A stretch of 64,000 nucleotides of DNA from Gari tellinella (lineage: Eukaryota > Mollusca > Bivalvia > Cardiida > Psammobiidae): the NCBI GenBank assembly GCA_922989275.2, contig OV277864.1:8990001-9054000 (forward strand). Direction: 5' to 3'. Shown here piece after piece: positions 54,581 through 64,000 of the stretch; within the stretch, counting starts at the first letter, position 1; every line of letters starts with the position of its first letter. The notes below the pieces were generated by a model. The model was not told where the DNA came from. It did no database searches and saw nothing but the letters and a program-made list of their open reading frames with translations. A program made the position numbers and the translations under genes.

Positions 54581-54919
54581 CCTGTATATTACAAACTGAC
54601 AAAAAAATGAAAACCCTTATCAGAAGGCATAGAAATAGACATACATGTATTTTATTTCAGGTCCGATCTTTGTAACAATGTAACATGAGCACATAAGAGC
54701 TTTTATTCCAACAAATATATGGTAAAACAACAGCAATTAACATTTGTTAATCCTGGATCTACACTATTTGCATAAGATAAGTTAACTTTTCACATGCACG
54801 CTGTGTGCAAAGGGCGCATAACTCTTGACTACGGTTAAAGTAGTTAAGGCAGAAAGCTCCCCCTAACATGAGATTACTTGTTTGGGAAAGAATGTGACAG
54901 AGAGCTGATTTGAGCACAC

Positions 54920-55172
54920 CGAAAATAAACAAGGATTCTCGTTTACAGGCTCTGTCTACTAACTCCTCTCTATTACCAACACTAAGTGAGCTATTATTTC
55001 AGCGCGTTTTACGTGAATGTGGTACATTTGGCTTAAAGAAAGAGAAAAGTAAATAAGAAATTTCCTTCATGGTATTTCTGCTAAACTGTTTCTCGCTTAA
55101 AGTTGTCAAACGAGTTAAATACCGTCAATTTGACTTATTTTCTCAGAGATCGTAATAGTAATGCTTTACTGT
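54920..55172. mobile_element. Family B-like remnant
   Basis: CCTCTCTATTACCAACACTAA at the left and GATCGTAATAGTAATGCTTT..CTGTA at the right; the hairpin is decayed. Confidence 0.45.
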
Positions 55173-55608
55173 ATCTCCATCCTATTTTACCTTTGACCCA
55201 ACATAGCCGACTAAAATCAACATTGCTAACAGCTTGAATCCGTATCAGACACCACACGAATCCGTATCAGACATATATATATGTAGCGTGCACACGTTGT
55301 CGAATCTAGATCAAAAGTGCTTGGCATTTGTTTCCGTATATTTACAATCAGAATTTCGATATTATAAATTTGACATCAAACATATTTACAGGACACGGTA
55401 ACGCTTAAGGCGGGCGGTTAAAATACAAGTGTTGAATTTACTATTTATCATTGGCAGTTGAATGAGTCAAATCTTGAATATTCGAAATGCATTTACAGGT
55501 GCATTTACAGGTATCAGGGTGTTACGCTGATTGCACTTTTTAAAATATTGATTGATAAAGAATCACTTTTTAACCTCACTACAATGTTGGGGGTGGTATA
55601 ATTTCCCC

Positions 55609-55823
55609 TTTAAGGTTGAGGACCTCTCCTGAGATCGGGCAAATTTCGGTCAATATCGGACACTCTACGGAGAGCGATCGGCCATTCTTACTATCGACTG
55701 TCGACCCATTCCGAACCATGCATAGCATGGTTCGGAATAGGTCGACAGTCCACGAGATTGGCCGATCGCTGAACACTTGAGTATCGATTCTGGTCTGATC
55801 ACATTTCGGGTCCTCTACCTTAA
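55609..55823. mobile_element. 215-bp palindromic MITE
   Basis: TTAAGGTTGAGGAC pairs with GTCCTCTACCTTAA; the inner hairpin GACCCATTCCGAACCATGCA pairs around ATGCATAGCAT. Both ends lie in TTAA. Confidence 0.75.
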
Positions 55824-55992
55824 AATTAATAAAACGTAAGCCAATCTGTTTACACATGCAAGTGCACGCAGGTCAATGTAGTGAAAGGTTTTAAGGATAC
55901 CTCTTTTCAGTGCTTATACATGTACGATCACAGGTACTTGAACATACTTTATTTTTTTTTTACTATACTTCTATTTGTACATGTACCTGTGT

Positions 55993-56232
55993 GTACGATG
56001 GAGAAGATGTTAATTATTTTCCAATGTATGCGTTTATGTTAAAACCCCCTATGTCGATTACAATCAGTTTGGAGCCAGACTAGACGCCGGGTAACCAGGT
56101 ATCTACCCGGTAACCATAATCTTAACTGTTTGCTGTTCAGATTAAATAACTATGATAGTTCTTTTTTTGATGTCATTTTTAACATTTTATTGCGCTGCCT
56201 TTAAGTAAGATTTCTTTTAAACAGTAAAAATT
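55993..56232 (+). mobile_element. MITE family A, copy 22 (decayed)
   Basis: ATGGAGAAGATGTTAATTAT..CAATCAGTTTGGAGCCAGAC; second arm rearranged. Confidence 0.6.
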
Positions 56233-56602
56233 AAAGTACTTCGGCTTCTGATCAGGGTCCATATTGGTTCACACTTGGTAAAAAGTTGAAGTAAAGCAGC
56301 CAACATGTTTTGATCTGACTATATTACAACAGCTAAAGATAAAAGGGGCGGGATACTATAACATTGTATAGAAGTCGAAGTTTATCTTATTATCGGAAAG
56401 AGTACCAAGTACTATTTACATGTAACCCTTATCCTGCCGATCGCGACTTGACAGTTTTTTTGGCAAACAGTTCGGATCTAGATCTGAATCCAATCTGTCT
56501 GACAGTCCTCTTTCAGTTTCTTTGACTAATAAAGGTAACAGTCTTAATTGAATATTATTTAAATACAATTTCAAAGCAGACGATACTACGTCAGGATAAG
56601 GG

Positions 56603-56826
56603 TTTACCCATTTGTGCCCAGTGGATTCTTCTATGTTTATATATTGGATTACTCCATTTTTTTATCAAAGAGATGCCGGGTCAACGTTTTCATTTTGTTT
56701 TATATTGAAATTCCTGTCAACAAACAGTGTAGACTCTAATCAGACGCCGCATAATGCGGCGTCTGATCGGAGTATACACTGTTTGCCTATGTCCCATATA
56801 TGGGATCGTGGGCACAAATGGGTTAA
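56603..56826 (-). mobile_element. MITE family C, complete copy
   Basis: TTTACCCATTTGTGCCC to GGGCACAAATGGGTTAA; hairpin centre GACGCCGCATAATGCGGCGTC with AGACTCT/AGTATAC arms. Confidence 0.82.
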
Positions 56827-57073
56827 AGCCAGAATGTCGCCCAAATTTATGTTTAAATCGCGCAATTTCTTATATAAGAACATTTTCTATGTATTAAAAC
56901 TAAGCGAAATCCGTTGTAAGGTGCCTGAAAAATGCCCCCCTTTCTTTAAGAACCATATCTTCGTGTCGGCTTCCGAGAGTTTCCGCAAGGTCGAATAAGA
57001 GTCACGAGATCGATCTGATTTTCCTGACTTGTCTGGGTTATTTTTAGAACAGAATAGTTCACAACCATTAAGG

Positions 57074-57307
57074 TAACGGTGGAGAAAACGTTATTCTTTC
57101 CCGTTTATACGCATCGCAATAATACGCATAAATGGACAACCTTTAGACAATTCTGACCATTCATGTTAGTCTGAGCGGCAAACAGTTTGATGCGTGATCA
57201 GACGCCGGGTTACCCGGCGTCTGATCTGCTCCAAACTGTTTGCAATTGAAATCATGGTTTTAGCGTTAACGCGTTTATTGGGAAAGAATAACATTTTCTC
57301 CATTGTA
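57074..57307 (-). mobile_element. MITE family A, copy 23
   Basis: ACGGTGGAGAAAACG to TTTTCTCCATTGTA with perfect hairpin centre. Confidence 0.87.
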
Positions 57308-57401
57308 AGCAAGGTAACATCGACTACATCATCGTCAACTTCCCTACTTGAGATAAGTATGGTTCCCGTGCAGCACGAGACCGCCGCGCTAACTTTACTG
57401 A

Positions 57402-57626
57402 TATTTTATTCTCTCCCAATGAACGTATTTGTATACAAAATTATTATTTCCATTGCAAACAGATTGGAGCCAGGTCAGACGCCGGGTAACCCTGCGTTTG
57501 ATCAGGCTCCAACCGTTTTGCTACTCAGATTAAAAAATAATAGTTAAAACTTCTTAAAGTAAATTTCCACAGTTACGTGCATTGCGTTTGCGTTTAAACG
57601 GGAAAGAAAAATGTATTCTCTACTGC
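57402..57626 (+). mobile_element. MITE family A, copy 24
   Basis: TATTTTATTCTCTCCCAATG to TATTCTCTACTGCA; one hairpin arm mutated (CCCTGCGTTTGATC). Confidence 0.78.
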
Positions 57627-57639
57627 ATACTGCGCACAA

Positions 57640-58070
57640 TAAATACAGCTATCAATGTTTCTTGCTGGGTGTAGGGAATACTCATCCCTTTTAAAGTTTT
57701 AGAATGTTCCAATCTAAAAATAACTATGTCAAGTCAGAAGAAAACACTATAATGAGCTATGAAAACATCTTTACCGGGCGCAAGCCGAACGAACTCGGAA
57801 AATCTCCGTCGTTGAATGGATGTCAACAAACCTATTTAAAAGTCGACTTTTTTTCACCAAATTTTTGTGTTTGTCAGATTTATTGCCTGTATAATTATCG
57901 CGGATTACTTCTTTTTATATGTTTAGATTACGTATCTGCCTGAATATTCAGGTTTAAAAAATGCGCTTTTTTGGCTTACATACTGCCTTTAAATAAATGA
58001 TAACGGTTTTCGTCATACCGGAAGAGGCATGTGTTTAATACTGTTTATACAGCTAAGAGACTTTTGTCTT
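57640..58070. other. No gene recognised
   Basis: A 79-codon frame at 57,704-57,943 has no family character. Confidence 0.4.
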
Positions 58071-58076
58071 TCCCGC

Positions 58077-58328
58077 TTAACCCTTTACCTGATAGCCTAG
58101 TAAATATATTGAAGATAGGTGACTACTTAAAGCAGGCTGAAAGTAAAGCAGAATGCGCCCTAAGGCGCATTCTGCTTTACTTTCAGCCTGCTTTAAGCTA
58201 TTACCAGCTAGAATAAGGAAAGTATTAAATATGACACATATTCAGTACGGTTTATATTGGAACAATTTTCTTCAGCGGATGAATAAAACGCATGTGCTAA
58301 AAGTCGCTTCTATCAGGGAAAGGGTTAA
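58077..58328 (-). mobile_element. MITE family F, complete copy
   Basis: TTAACCCTTTACC to GAAAGGGTTAA with a near-perfect hairpin AGCAGGCTGAAAGTAAAGCA around GCCCTAAGGCGC. Inverted relative to the copy at 7,825. Confidence 0.85.
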
Positions 58329-58334
58329 ACACAA

Positions 58335-58540
58335 ATAAAATGTAAACGCATAGCCACAATATGTAGAAAATTACAACTTTTTGACTTTTCTGAATGATTA
58401 TTTTAATCTGAATGGCAACCAGTTTGGAGCCTGATCAGACGCCGGGTTACCCGGCGTCTGATCTGGCTCCATATGTTTTCAATAGAAAAACAAAGTTTAG
58501 CGTAAACGCTTTTATTGGGAAAGAATAACGTCAACTGTCT
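58335..58540 (-). mobile_element. MITE family A, copy 25 (ends decayed)
   Basis: Perfect hairpin centre GACGCCGGGTTACCCGGCGTC; right GGGAAAGAATAACGTCAACTG. Confidence 0.75.
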
Positions 58541-58959
58541 ATGCATGTCAATTGAGCACACAAACATGTCCCTCGCTACTATATATACACATGATTACCT
58601 TCATCCAATGGTTTGTTCTTGTTGCAATTTATAACAAATATATACAATGTACTGTTTTGCTTTTTGTCGGAGACGGACTTGATTCGCCGTTCCATGACGG
58701 GGGTTTTCATTGGTTGTAATCGAAACACCTCTGCGATTAAATTTTACTCCAGTATCTCGACGTCTGTTTAGGATCAACATTGTTTGCAAATCAGAACTTT
58801 TTTCAAAACCCGCATATTATTTTATTATATTCCGTTAACGTTTAGTCGAGCTTAAATGAAAATTCATAGCGTCTTCTCAACTGCCAAACGTACATGCAGA
58901 AATAGTCTCGTTCCGTTGTGCGGTAATAACCTCTTCTCTGCCTTACCCAGAGTTCGTAA

Positions 58960-59060
58960 AGTTTTGCAAATAGTTTGGATCCTCATCAGACACCACGCAG
59001 ACACTGCGTAACGCGGCGTCTGATCGGGATCCAAATTGTTTAACACTCATTTCAAACATT
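58960..59060. mobile_element. MITE family D hairpin fragment
   Basis: TTTGCAAATAGTTTGGATCC with a small duplication inside the hairpin (ACACCACGCAGACACTGCGT). Confidence 0.55.
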
Positions 59061-59199
59061 CTTAAATCAAAAAACAAATGTACCACAAATCTTGATGTTT
59101 TTTTAAAATGTTGCGCTAGATTTGTTGATATCCATTGTAACTTGGTGGAAAACAGAACCGACGTTGAGTAACTGTTGTTACTCAAATTATATTCATTAT

Positions 59200-59397
59200 C
59201 CTGCAGTAATATTGTCTGCTGAGACATTGTTGTCTGCACATCATTTAAAATTTAGATTTATAATTAAGACATCCAAATATGTGTGTTAATCAGTTTGTAT
59301 CTAGATCAGATACCGCGTTACAATGCGTCGAATCTGGACCCCAACTATTTGCAAATAAAAACGGTGAAGTCGCAATCGGCGGGCAAAGGGTTTAAAA
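59200..59397 (-). mobile_element. MITE family D, decayed
   Basis: TATTGTCTGCTGAGACATTG, decayed hairpin, then GCAATCGGCGGGCAAAGGGT. Confidence 0.6.
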
Positions 59398-59566
59398 CAT
59401 AACATACATTCTCAAGAGATTTTCTTTTCGGCATTTCACTAAATGACATTTGCAGTATAATCCGTTTAAACAAGAACATGTATATAATGTATACATTCCA
59501 TAATTATGATCATGTACACATTCACTTGTACAGTGATGAATGCTTATATGTTTTATTCGCTACATC

Positions 59567-59665
59567 TCAGTCTATAAGGTAGTACTGGTTTGGATCTTCG
59601 AGGTGGTGTCCCCCTGTGTTAATATGCACGATGGTTGGATAACCTGTACAGTGCTCGACAATAAG
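59567..59665 (-). CDS. Gene 3 terminal exon with stop
   Basis: 99 nt after a good acceptor (..gggtttattgcag), stop TGA at 59569-59567. An AATAAA follows 10 nt later at 59,557-59,552, probably too close to be the only poly(A) signal. Confidence 0.75.
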   Translation of the reverse strand, partial: LIVEHCTGYPTIVHINTGGHHLEDPNQYYLID

Positions 59666-61204
59666 CTGCAATAAACCCAAATCATTTCATTAGCTATCAT
59701 AATTATGCATTCGTCGACTGCACAATTTTAAACAATTATACATTTACATGTAAACTTCTCAGAATTCAATTTTTTGCATAATTATACTTTTCAGTCAAAA
59801 TGCCTTGCATATCAAGCATTGTTCATCCAGATGCGACGTCACATTTGGATCCAAATTATTTATGCAGTATGAATATCAAAATTTCGCTTATAGCAAACTG
59901 AGGCTTTATTCGTGCCATACAACTAGATTTCATTTAAAAGGCGATCAGTATCTTTACGCAGGCTAAATATTTAGCAGAAAGCTCATCTAGCAGCTTTTAA
60001 CATGTTTTAAGAACCACGTGTTAGGATGCATGAAACGATTCCAGTGATTCTCTATGGATAGGGTAATAGATTATAATTACACTCGCCCTATTTAAATCCA
60101 TTGGAAAAAACTGACGTTTAATTTGTATAAACGCTATTTATCGAGAGGGCAGAACTTGCGAATGTACATGTACGTTTGTATTGCGCAGATGAGGCGGGGC
60201 TTGTGTACCTACTCTCCGGGAATCATTTTGTTACGTTGCTTCAGGATCGCCGTTATGGCAATTCCTTTTCAGGGTACACATTTTCGTGTAAACAACCTCT
60301 AATGTGGCTTAAACATACATGCATACTTATAAAACATTCAATTAATTTTAGAAATTAAACCAAATATAATGTAAATATAGGAACTAGACTGAATTTTGTC
60401 GTCGTTTAAGCGAAATAAACGACAAAAAATGATCGGCAAATTTACAATGAGCCGCTAGATCGATTCATGGAATTTGTCGATCATTTTCTGTCGTTTATTT
60501 CGCTTAAACACCTAGGCGACAAATTCAGTTTATTTCTTATTAAATGCAACAGCTTTTTATTTCTCGATATACATACACAAACAAATACAAGTAATACAAT
60601 GAAACATTTCTATCATATTATAGTAATTATAAGTTTCTGAACAAGTATAGTTTCTGTCTATTTATATATAAAGAGAAAATATTTATATAGAGTCAGAAAT
60701 GAAGAGCAGCGAATGAGAGAAGAACAGACGGTTTGAGAAAGAAGAAATTTCACAATTTTGTTTGCCATCGATTTGATAATACTAAAGGTTTAACGGTATT
60801 TTGTCCCAACTTCCGTTATGCTGTTCTACTTAATTTTTGAAATTATATATACAGTAATCCCTCTCTATTACGACCACTAAATTGTGTTAATTAGTATGTG
60901 TTTCTGTCAGGTGACTGCTTAAAGTAAGGTGACAGTACTAAAACAGAAAGCTCCTGTAGGAGCTTTCTGTTTTACTGTTACCAAGCTTTAAGCTGGCATC
61001 TGTATTTTATACACTCAATTAGCCTTCTTTTTAGTGTCCGTAATAGAGAGGTATTTACTGTATAGCACTATTTACCCTAAAGCCGTTGGTTAGGCAGCCA
61101 GCAAATATACCAGAAAGACCATGATTAGAATGATAGTTGCTGTTCTTGATAGTGAACACGGCCACTGGGGTGTACCAGGGAATGTCGTCACATCCGGGCC
61201 ACAC
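59567..61204 (-). CDS. Gene 3: last two exons of a third paralogue (partial)
   Basis: Two exons fit the end of the gene 1/2 model: 61204-61076 (129 nt) and 59665-59567 (99 nt, with stop). They code VWPGCDDIPWYTPVAVF..NHGLSGIFAGC..NGFR and LIVEHC..GGHHLEDPNQYYLID. Phases (0) and flanking introns match. This copy keeps a histidine (NHG) in front of SGIF, where genes 1 and 2 have none, so it is the better candidate for an active hydrolase. Earlier exons were not found up to 64,000 and probably lie beyond the window. Confidence 0.75.
60388..60530. repeat. 143-bp long inverted repeat
   Basis: ACTGAATTTTGTCGtCGTTT and GCGAAATAAACGACAaAAAATGATC pair with their inverse to 60,530; loop about 50 bp. 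Probably a MITE. Confidence 0.82.
60850..61062 (+). mobile_element. MITE family B, complete copy
   Basis: TACAGTAATCCCTCTCTATT to GAGAGGTATTTACTGTA; hairpin GAAAGCTCCTGTAGGAGCTTTC. Abuts the gene 3 exon donor. Confidence 0.85.
61076..61204 (-). CDS. Gene 3 penultimate exon
   Basis: 43 codons, acceptor ..ttgttatatag, donor GTAAATAG. The donor lies only about 13 bp from the end of a family B MITE (60,850-61,062). Confidence 0.75.
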
Positions 61205-61257
61205 CTATATAACAACAGAACAGAATATTGATACAAAGATATTCTATTGAATTCAAC

Positions 61258-61681
61258 TACAGTAAAACTTCTATATTACGACCACTTAATTAACTATCAG
61301 GTGCTTAACCCATTTTTTGCCGGATACACTTTTAGATGTACGTCTAGGCAAACAGTTTTGATCTCAGATCAGGCCTCACATTGTGGGGCCTGATCTGAGA
61401 TCAAAACTTTCTGCAGCTAGTTCAGTATCTTTCAGAAACTGCTAAAAATGTTTAGCAAATATTTGAGTTGTACCTGCTACAGACAACATTTTAAAATGGC
61501 CGCCAAATATTACCCAGCATAAAATGGGTAAAGACAGGTGACATCTTAAAACAACGTGAACTTAAAAGGAAAGCTGCTGTAGAAGCTTTCTGGTTTGTGT
61601 TCACCTTTCTTTAAGCTGCCATCCGTCTTTTTGTAGTCTATTCGCCTATTTTAGTGGTCGTAACAGAGAGGTTTCACTGTA
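61258..61681 (+). mobile_element. MITE family B interrupted by a nested hairpin element
   Basis: TACAGTAAAACTTCTATATT to GAGAGGTTTCACTGTA, split by 61,305-61,533. Confidence 0.82.
61305..61533 (+). mobile_element. Nested TTAA-type MITE (family C-like termini)
   Basis: TTAACCCATTTTTTGCCGG to CATAAAATGGGTAA; hairpin AGTTTTGATCTCAGATCAGG with centre CCTCACATTGTGGGG: a hairpin of the same plan with different bases. Confidence 0.78.
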
Positions 61682-61986
61682 TACACAGTATCATATCAAA
61701 CCAAATATGAATTTAGAATACATACATCATGTAATAAACGTTATACGTGATAGATACATGCAAACACTTGAATTGCAGAAAGTGGCGGATTCTGAGCATG
61801 ATTTTACAACACTACGACATAATCATACTTAATGTCTTCCGATAATTTTTAAGAAATTCTATATACAATGTATAACCCCCTTTGAAGAGTTAAACATAGA
61901 TCTACTCTGTCTTGCTAAAAATATGGTTTAATATAAGTATATCCTTCGTATTTTATTATAAGTCTCACAACCGAGTACACATATTA

Positions 61987-62235
61987 TACAGTGGAGAATC
62001 TGTTATTCTTTCCCAATAAACGCGTTTACGCTAAAACTATTATTTGCAGTGCAAACAGTTTGGAGCCAGATCAGACACCGGGTAACCCGGCATCTGATCA
62101 GGCTCCAAACTGTTTGTCACCAAGATAAACATGAAATATCAGAATTGTCCAAAAGTTGTTTTTTCTACGTTTTAGCGCTTTGCGTTTGCGTACGTTTGCG
62201 TTTAAACGGGAAAGAATAACAAATTCTCCACTGTA
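61987..62235 (+). mobile_element. MITE family A, copy 26
   Basis: Complete 249 bp; hairpin centre GACACCGGGTAACCCGGCAT. Confidence 0.9.
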
Positions 62236-62529
62236 CATGTATAACCTACATAATAACACTGAGACATTTAAGTACATGTATCACTTAAATTTACCTTAAC
62301 GCGTAGCCCTAGCTACTCGGTGTCTCGTCCGAGTCTAAATTGTTTGCAAGAGTTGTCTGAACTTCTTCCGTATCATGCAAACAGTTTTAAAGGGAAATAA
62401 CAAACAAACACTAAAACAATTTGGAAACAGTGAATAAACTCCTTCTCTGCCTTTTGCCGGGGATCTCTTGCATTTCAAACAGTTTTCATTTTGAGCATAT
62501 GTCGCATACCTGTTTTATACTCATATTGA

Positions 62530-62625
62530 TACTACAGCACACCCTCTCTACAACGACACCCACTGGGAGACAACCATTGCGTGCGTTGTTCGGAGGGAGT
62601 CATTAAAGGGAGGGACATTGATTAA
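62530..62625 (+). mobile_element. MITE family E fragment
   Basis: TACAGCACACCCTCTCTACA and GTTCGGAGGGAGTC, as at 6,053. Confidence 0.6.
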
Positions 62626-62638
62626 CATTTACACTTGT

Positions 62639-62836
62639 TTAACCCATTTGCGAACAGATGATTCTTCCATACTTAATTTGTATATTGGATTAGTCGATAC
62701 TTGATCTAAAGAGAGTCTGGTGTAAAGTTTCATTTTCTTTTTGTTTTATTTTGAAATTCCTATCAGCAAACAGTTTAGACCCTGATCAGAGTCTACACTG
62801 CTGGCATCTATCCCTAATATGACATCGTGGGAACAA
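62639..62836 (-). mobile_element. MITE family C, decayed
   Basis: TTAACCCATTTGCGAAC; hairpin reduced to AAACAGTTTAGACCCTGATCAGAGTCTACACTG-like arms with the GACGCCG centre deleted. Confidence 0.65.
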
Positions 62837-62838
62837 TT

Positions 62839-62862
62839 CAATTCAATTCAATATATTTATTT
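62839..62862 (-). repeat. (ATTCA)n tail, possible SINE/LINE 3' end
   Basis: AATTCAATTCAATTCAAT followed on the plus strand by ATATATTTATTTGGCATAAC; on the minus strand this looks like a retroposon tail. The body was not identified. Confidence 0.4.
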
Positions 62863-63339
62863 GGCATAACATATACATGTCTGTTGCCATAACATTGGCG
62901 ATATATACATAGGATAACGAGAAGAGTATAAACAAACAATACCACATATGCAACTTCTAAAGTTATCATTATTAATAAGCTCTTATCTATATTATTGAAT
63001 ATCTACGGTATGACATAGTATTATAAATAAATAAACAGCCGTATCTATTTTTTTAATTACCTATATCCTAATTATCATAACGGTCAAAGCCACCTAACAT
63101 TTGACAGCATATTCAAGTACACCTTCACACATACTTAAACTCATACCGGCAAAAAGAGCATGCGGCCCCACGTGAAACTGGTGGATAACGCCACTTGTGC
63201 GGTGTCTACCCATTTCAGGAGCGGTCAGCACGACTCTTGACCATTTCGCCCAGTTTCGAACACGGTGGAGGAATATCGTGTTTTTTCTACATTCTATCAG
63301 TATTAGGGTATACATGTACAACGTGTTTGGAATTTACTG

Positions 63340-64000
63340 TAAATGTGATTGTTAGTGTTTAATTCACATGGATTACTAATTGGATATAATGCACGGGCTG
63401 GAAACTATGTTCATTGTGGTGAGTCGATTCTATCATTGCTTGCATGCTCCAGTCCTGTTCTCAGGACATGTAACATGAAAGCGTACTGACTACTGTTATT
63501 GCCACGTGCTTTGATCATGTAACGGCGCTATGCTTGGGAAACATCATTTAACTTTTCAATCAGTTTGGATACTGACAACACGCCAAGCTACTCGGCGTCT
63601 CGTCAGTAATCCATCTGCTTGTGAGTACCAGTTACCGGTATATTATACTTTCAGTGCCCACTTAGTTCTAAGCTACTAACATAAACACAGACGAACAATG
63701 CAGATCAGAGGATATCCAGCTACGGTGTTTCATCAGGGTATGCACTGTCTGCTATTGTCTAGAAGTAACATTAATTGACACTTAAGATTACGCAATATAA
63801 CTCACTGGTTATAATTAACCTTTCTAAAAAGAACAGTATAAAATGTTTCATCATGTGTACCCATACATAATTACGTTTACATAGAGAAAAACACTTATTT
63901 ACTACATGTAATTGGGATAGTGCTAACACGTCTATACTATTAGAACTATGTATAACAATGACAGCTATTGCTGCGTATCTAATCAAATCTAATAGTCACA
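63340..64000. other. No gene recognised to the window edge
   Basis: A weak hairpin remnant (CAGTTTGGATACTGACAACA..GGCGTCTCGTCAGTAATCC, 63,561-63,613). Gene 3 intron sequence is expected here. Confidence 0.4.

Noticed and set aside
55597..55857. 92-codon minus-strand frame
   Set aside because: Lies across a palindromic MITE; reads through both arms.

Overview
The window is animal nuclear DNA: genes are split by GT..AG introns and the rest is dense repeats. A tRNA-derived SINE with a mollusc-type body, a CR1-like retrotransposon, and hairpin-bearing MITEs point to a bivalve. The GATCAGACGCCG hairpin style makes me think of a dreissenid mussel, but that is an impression from memory and not a test.

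Host genes. I reconstruct three paralogous genes, all on the minus strand, from conserved exon lengths, phases and splice sites. Gene 1 (6,866-15,489; 7 coding exons, 317 codons plus stop) and gene 2 (39,099-45,960; 7 exons, 343 codons plus stop) are complete and intact. Each has a TATA box about 86 bp upstream of the ATG, a first exon coding only three residues, a signal peptide, a CBM2-like carbohydrate-binding region, a Thr/Pro-rich linker, and a C-terminal domain that looks like the BPSL0067/NlpC-P60 hydrolase fold. Gene 3 (59,567-61,204 and beyond the right edge) shows only its last two exons. The likely product is a secreted, glycan-directed protein of digestion or defence; the function is inferred.

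Mobile DNA. Two large DNA transposons, 27,169-33,455 and 47,439-52,476, share one design: TIRs starting 5'-TAG, 3-bp target duplications (ATA and TAA), long subterminal arrays of about 170-180 bp units that differ between the two ends, and a decayed central gene of one protein family (an EADTR acidic motif followed by a C-terminal cysteine cluster). This fits the Academ superfamily best. The first carries a nested 5'-truncated RNase H-bearing LINE (14-bp TSD); the second carries a nested tRNA-SINE (13-bp TSD) and itself interrupts a tandem duplication. A CR1-like LINE with a 2A-like motif lies at about 22,430-25,980 (minus). Remnants of a BED-finger (hAT-like) gene and a mariner-type transposase are also present.

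MITEs. About 26 copies of one TA-flanked, roughly 250-bp family (called A here) are scattered throughout, plus several TTAA-flanked families (C, D, F) and others (B, E). Families A, C, D and E share a central 66-70 bp hairpin whose arms differ between families by compensating changes.

Layout: 1-5 kb repeats and no gene seen; 5-15.6 kb gene 1 with MITE-filled introns; 16-22 kb MITE-rich intergenic; 22.4-26 kb LINE; 27.2-33.5 kb transposon 1; 33.6-39 kb MITEs and gene-end remnants; 39-46 kb gene 2; 46.6-53 kb tandem duplication with transposon 2; 53-59.5 kb MITEs; 59.6 kb to the edge gene 3 and MITEs.
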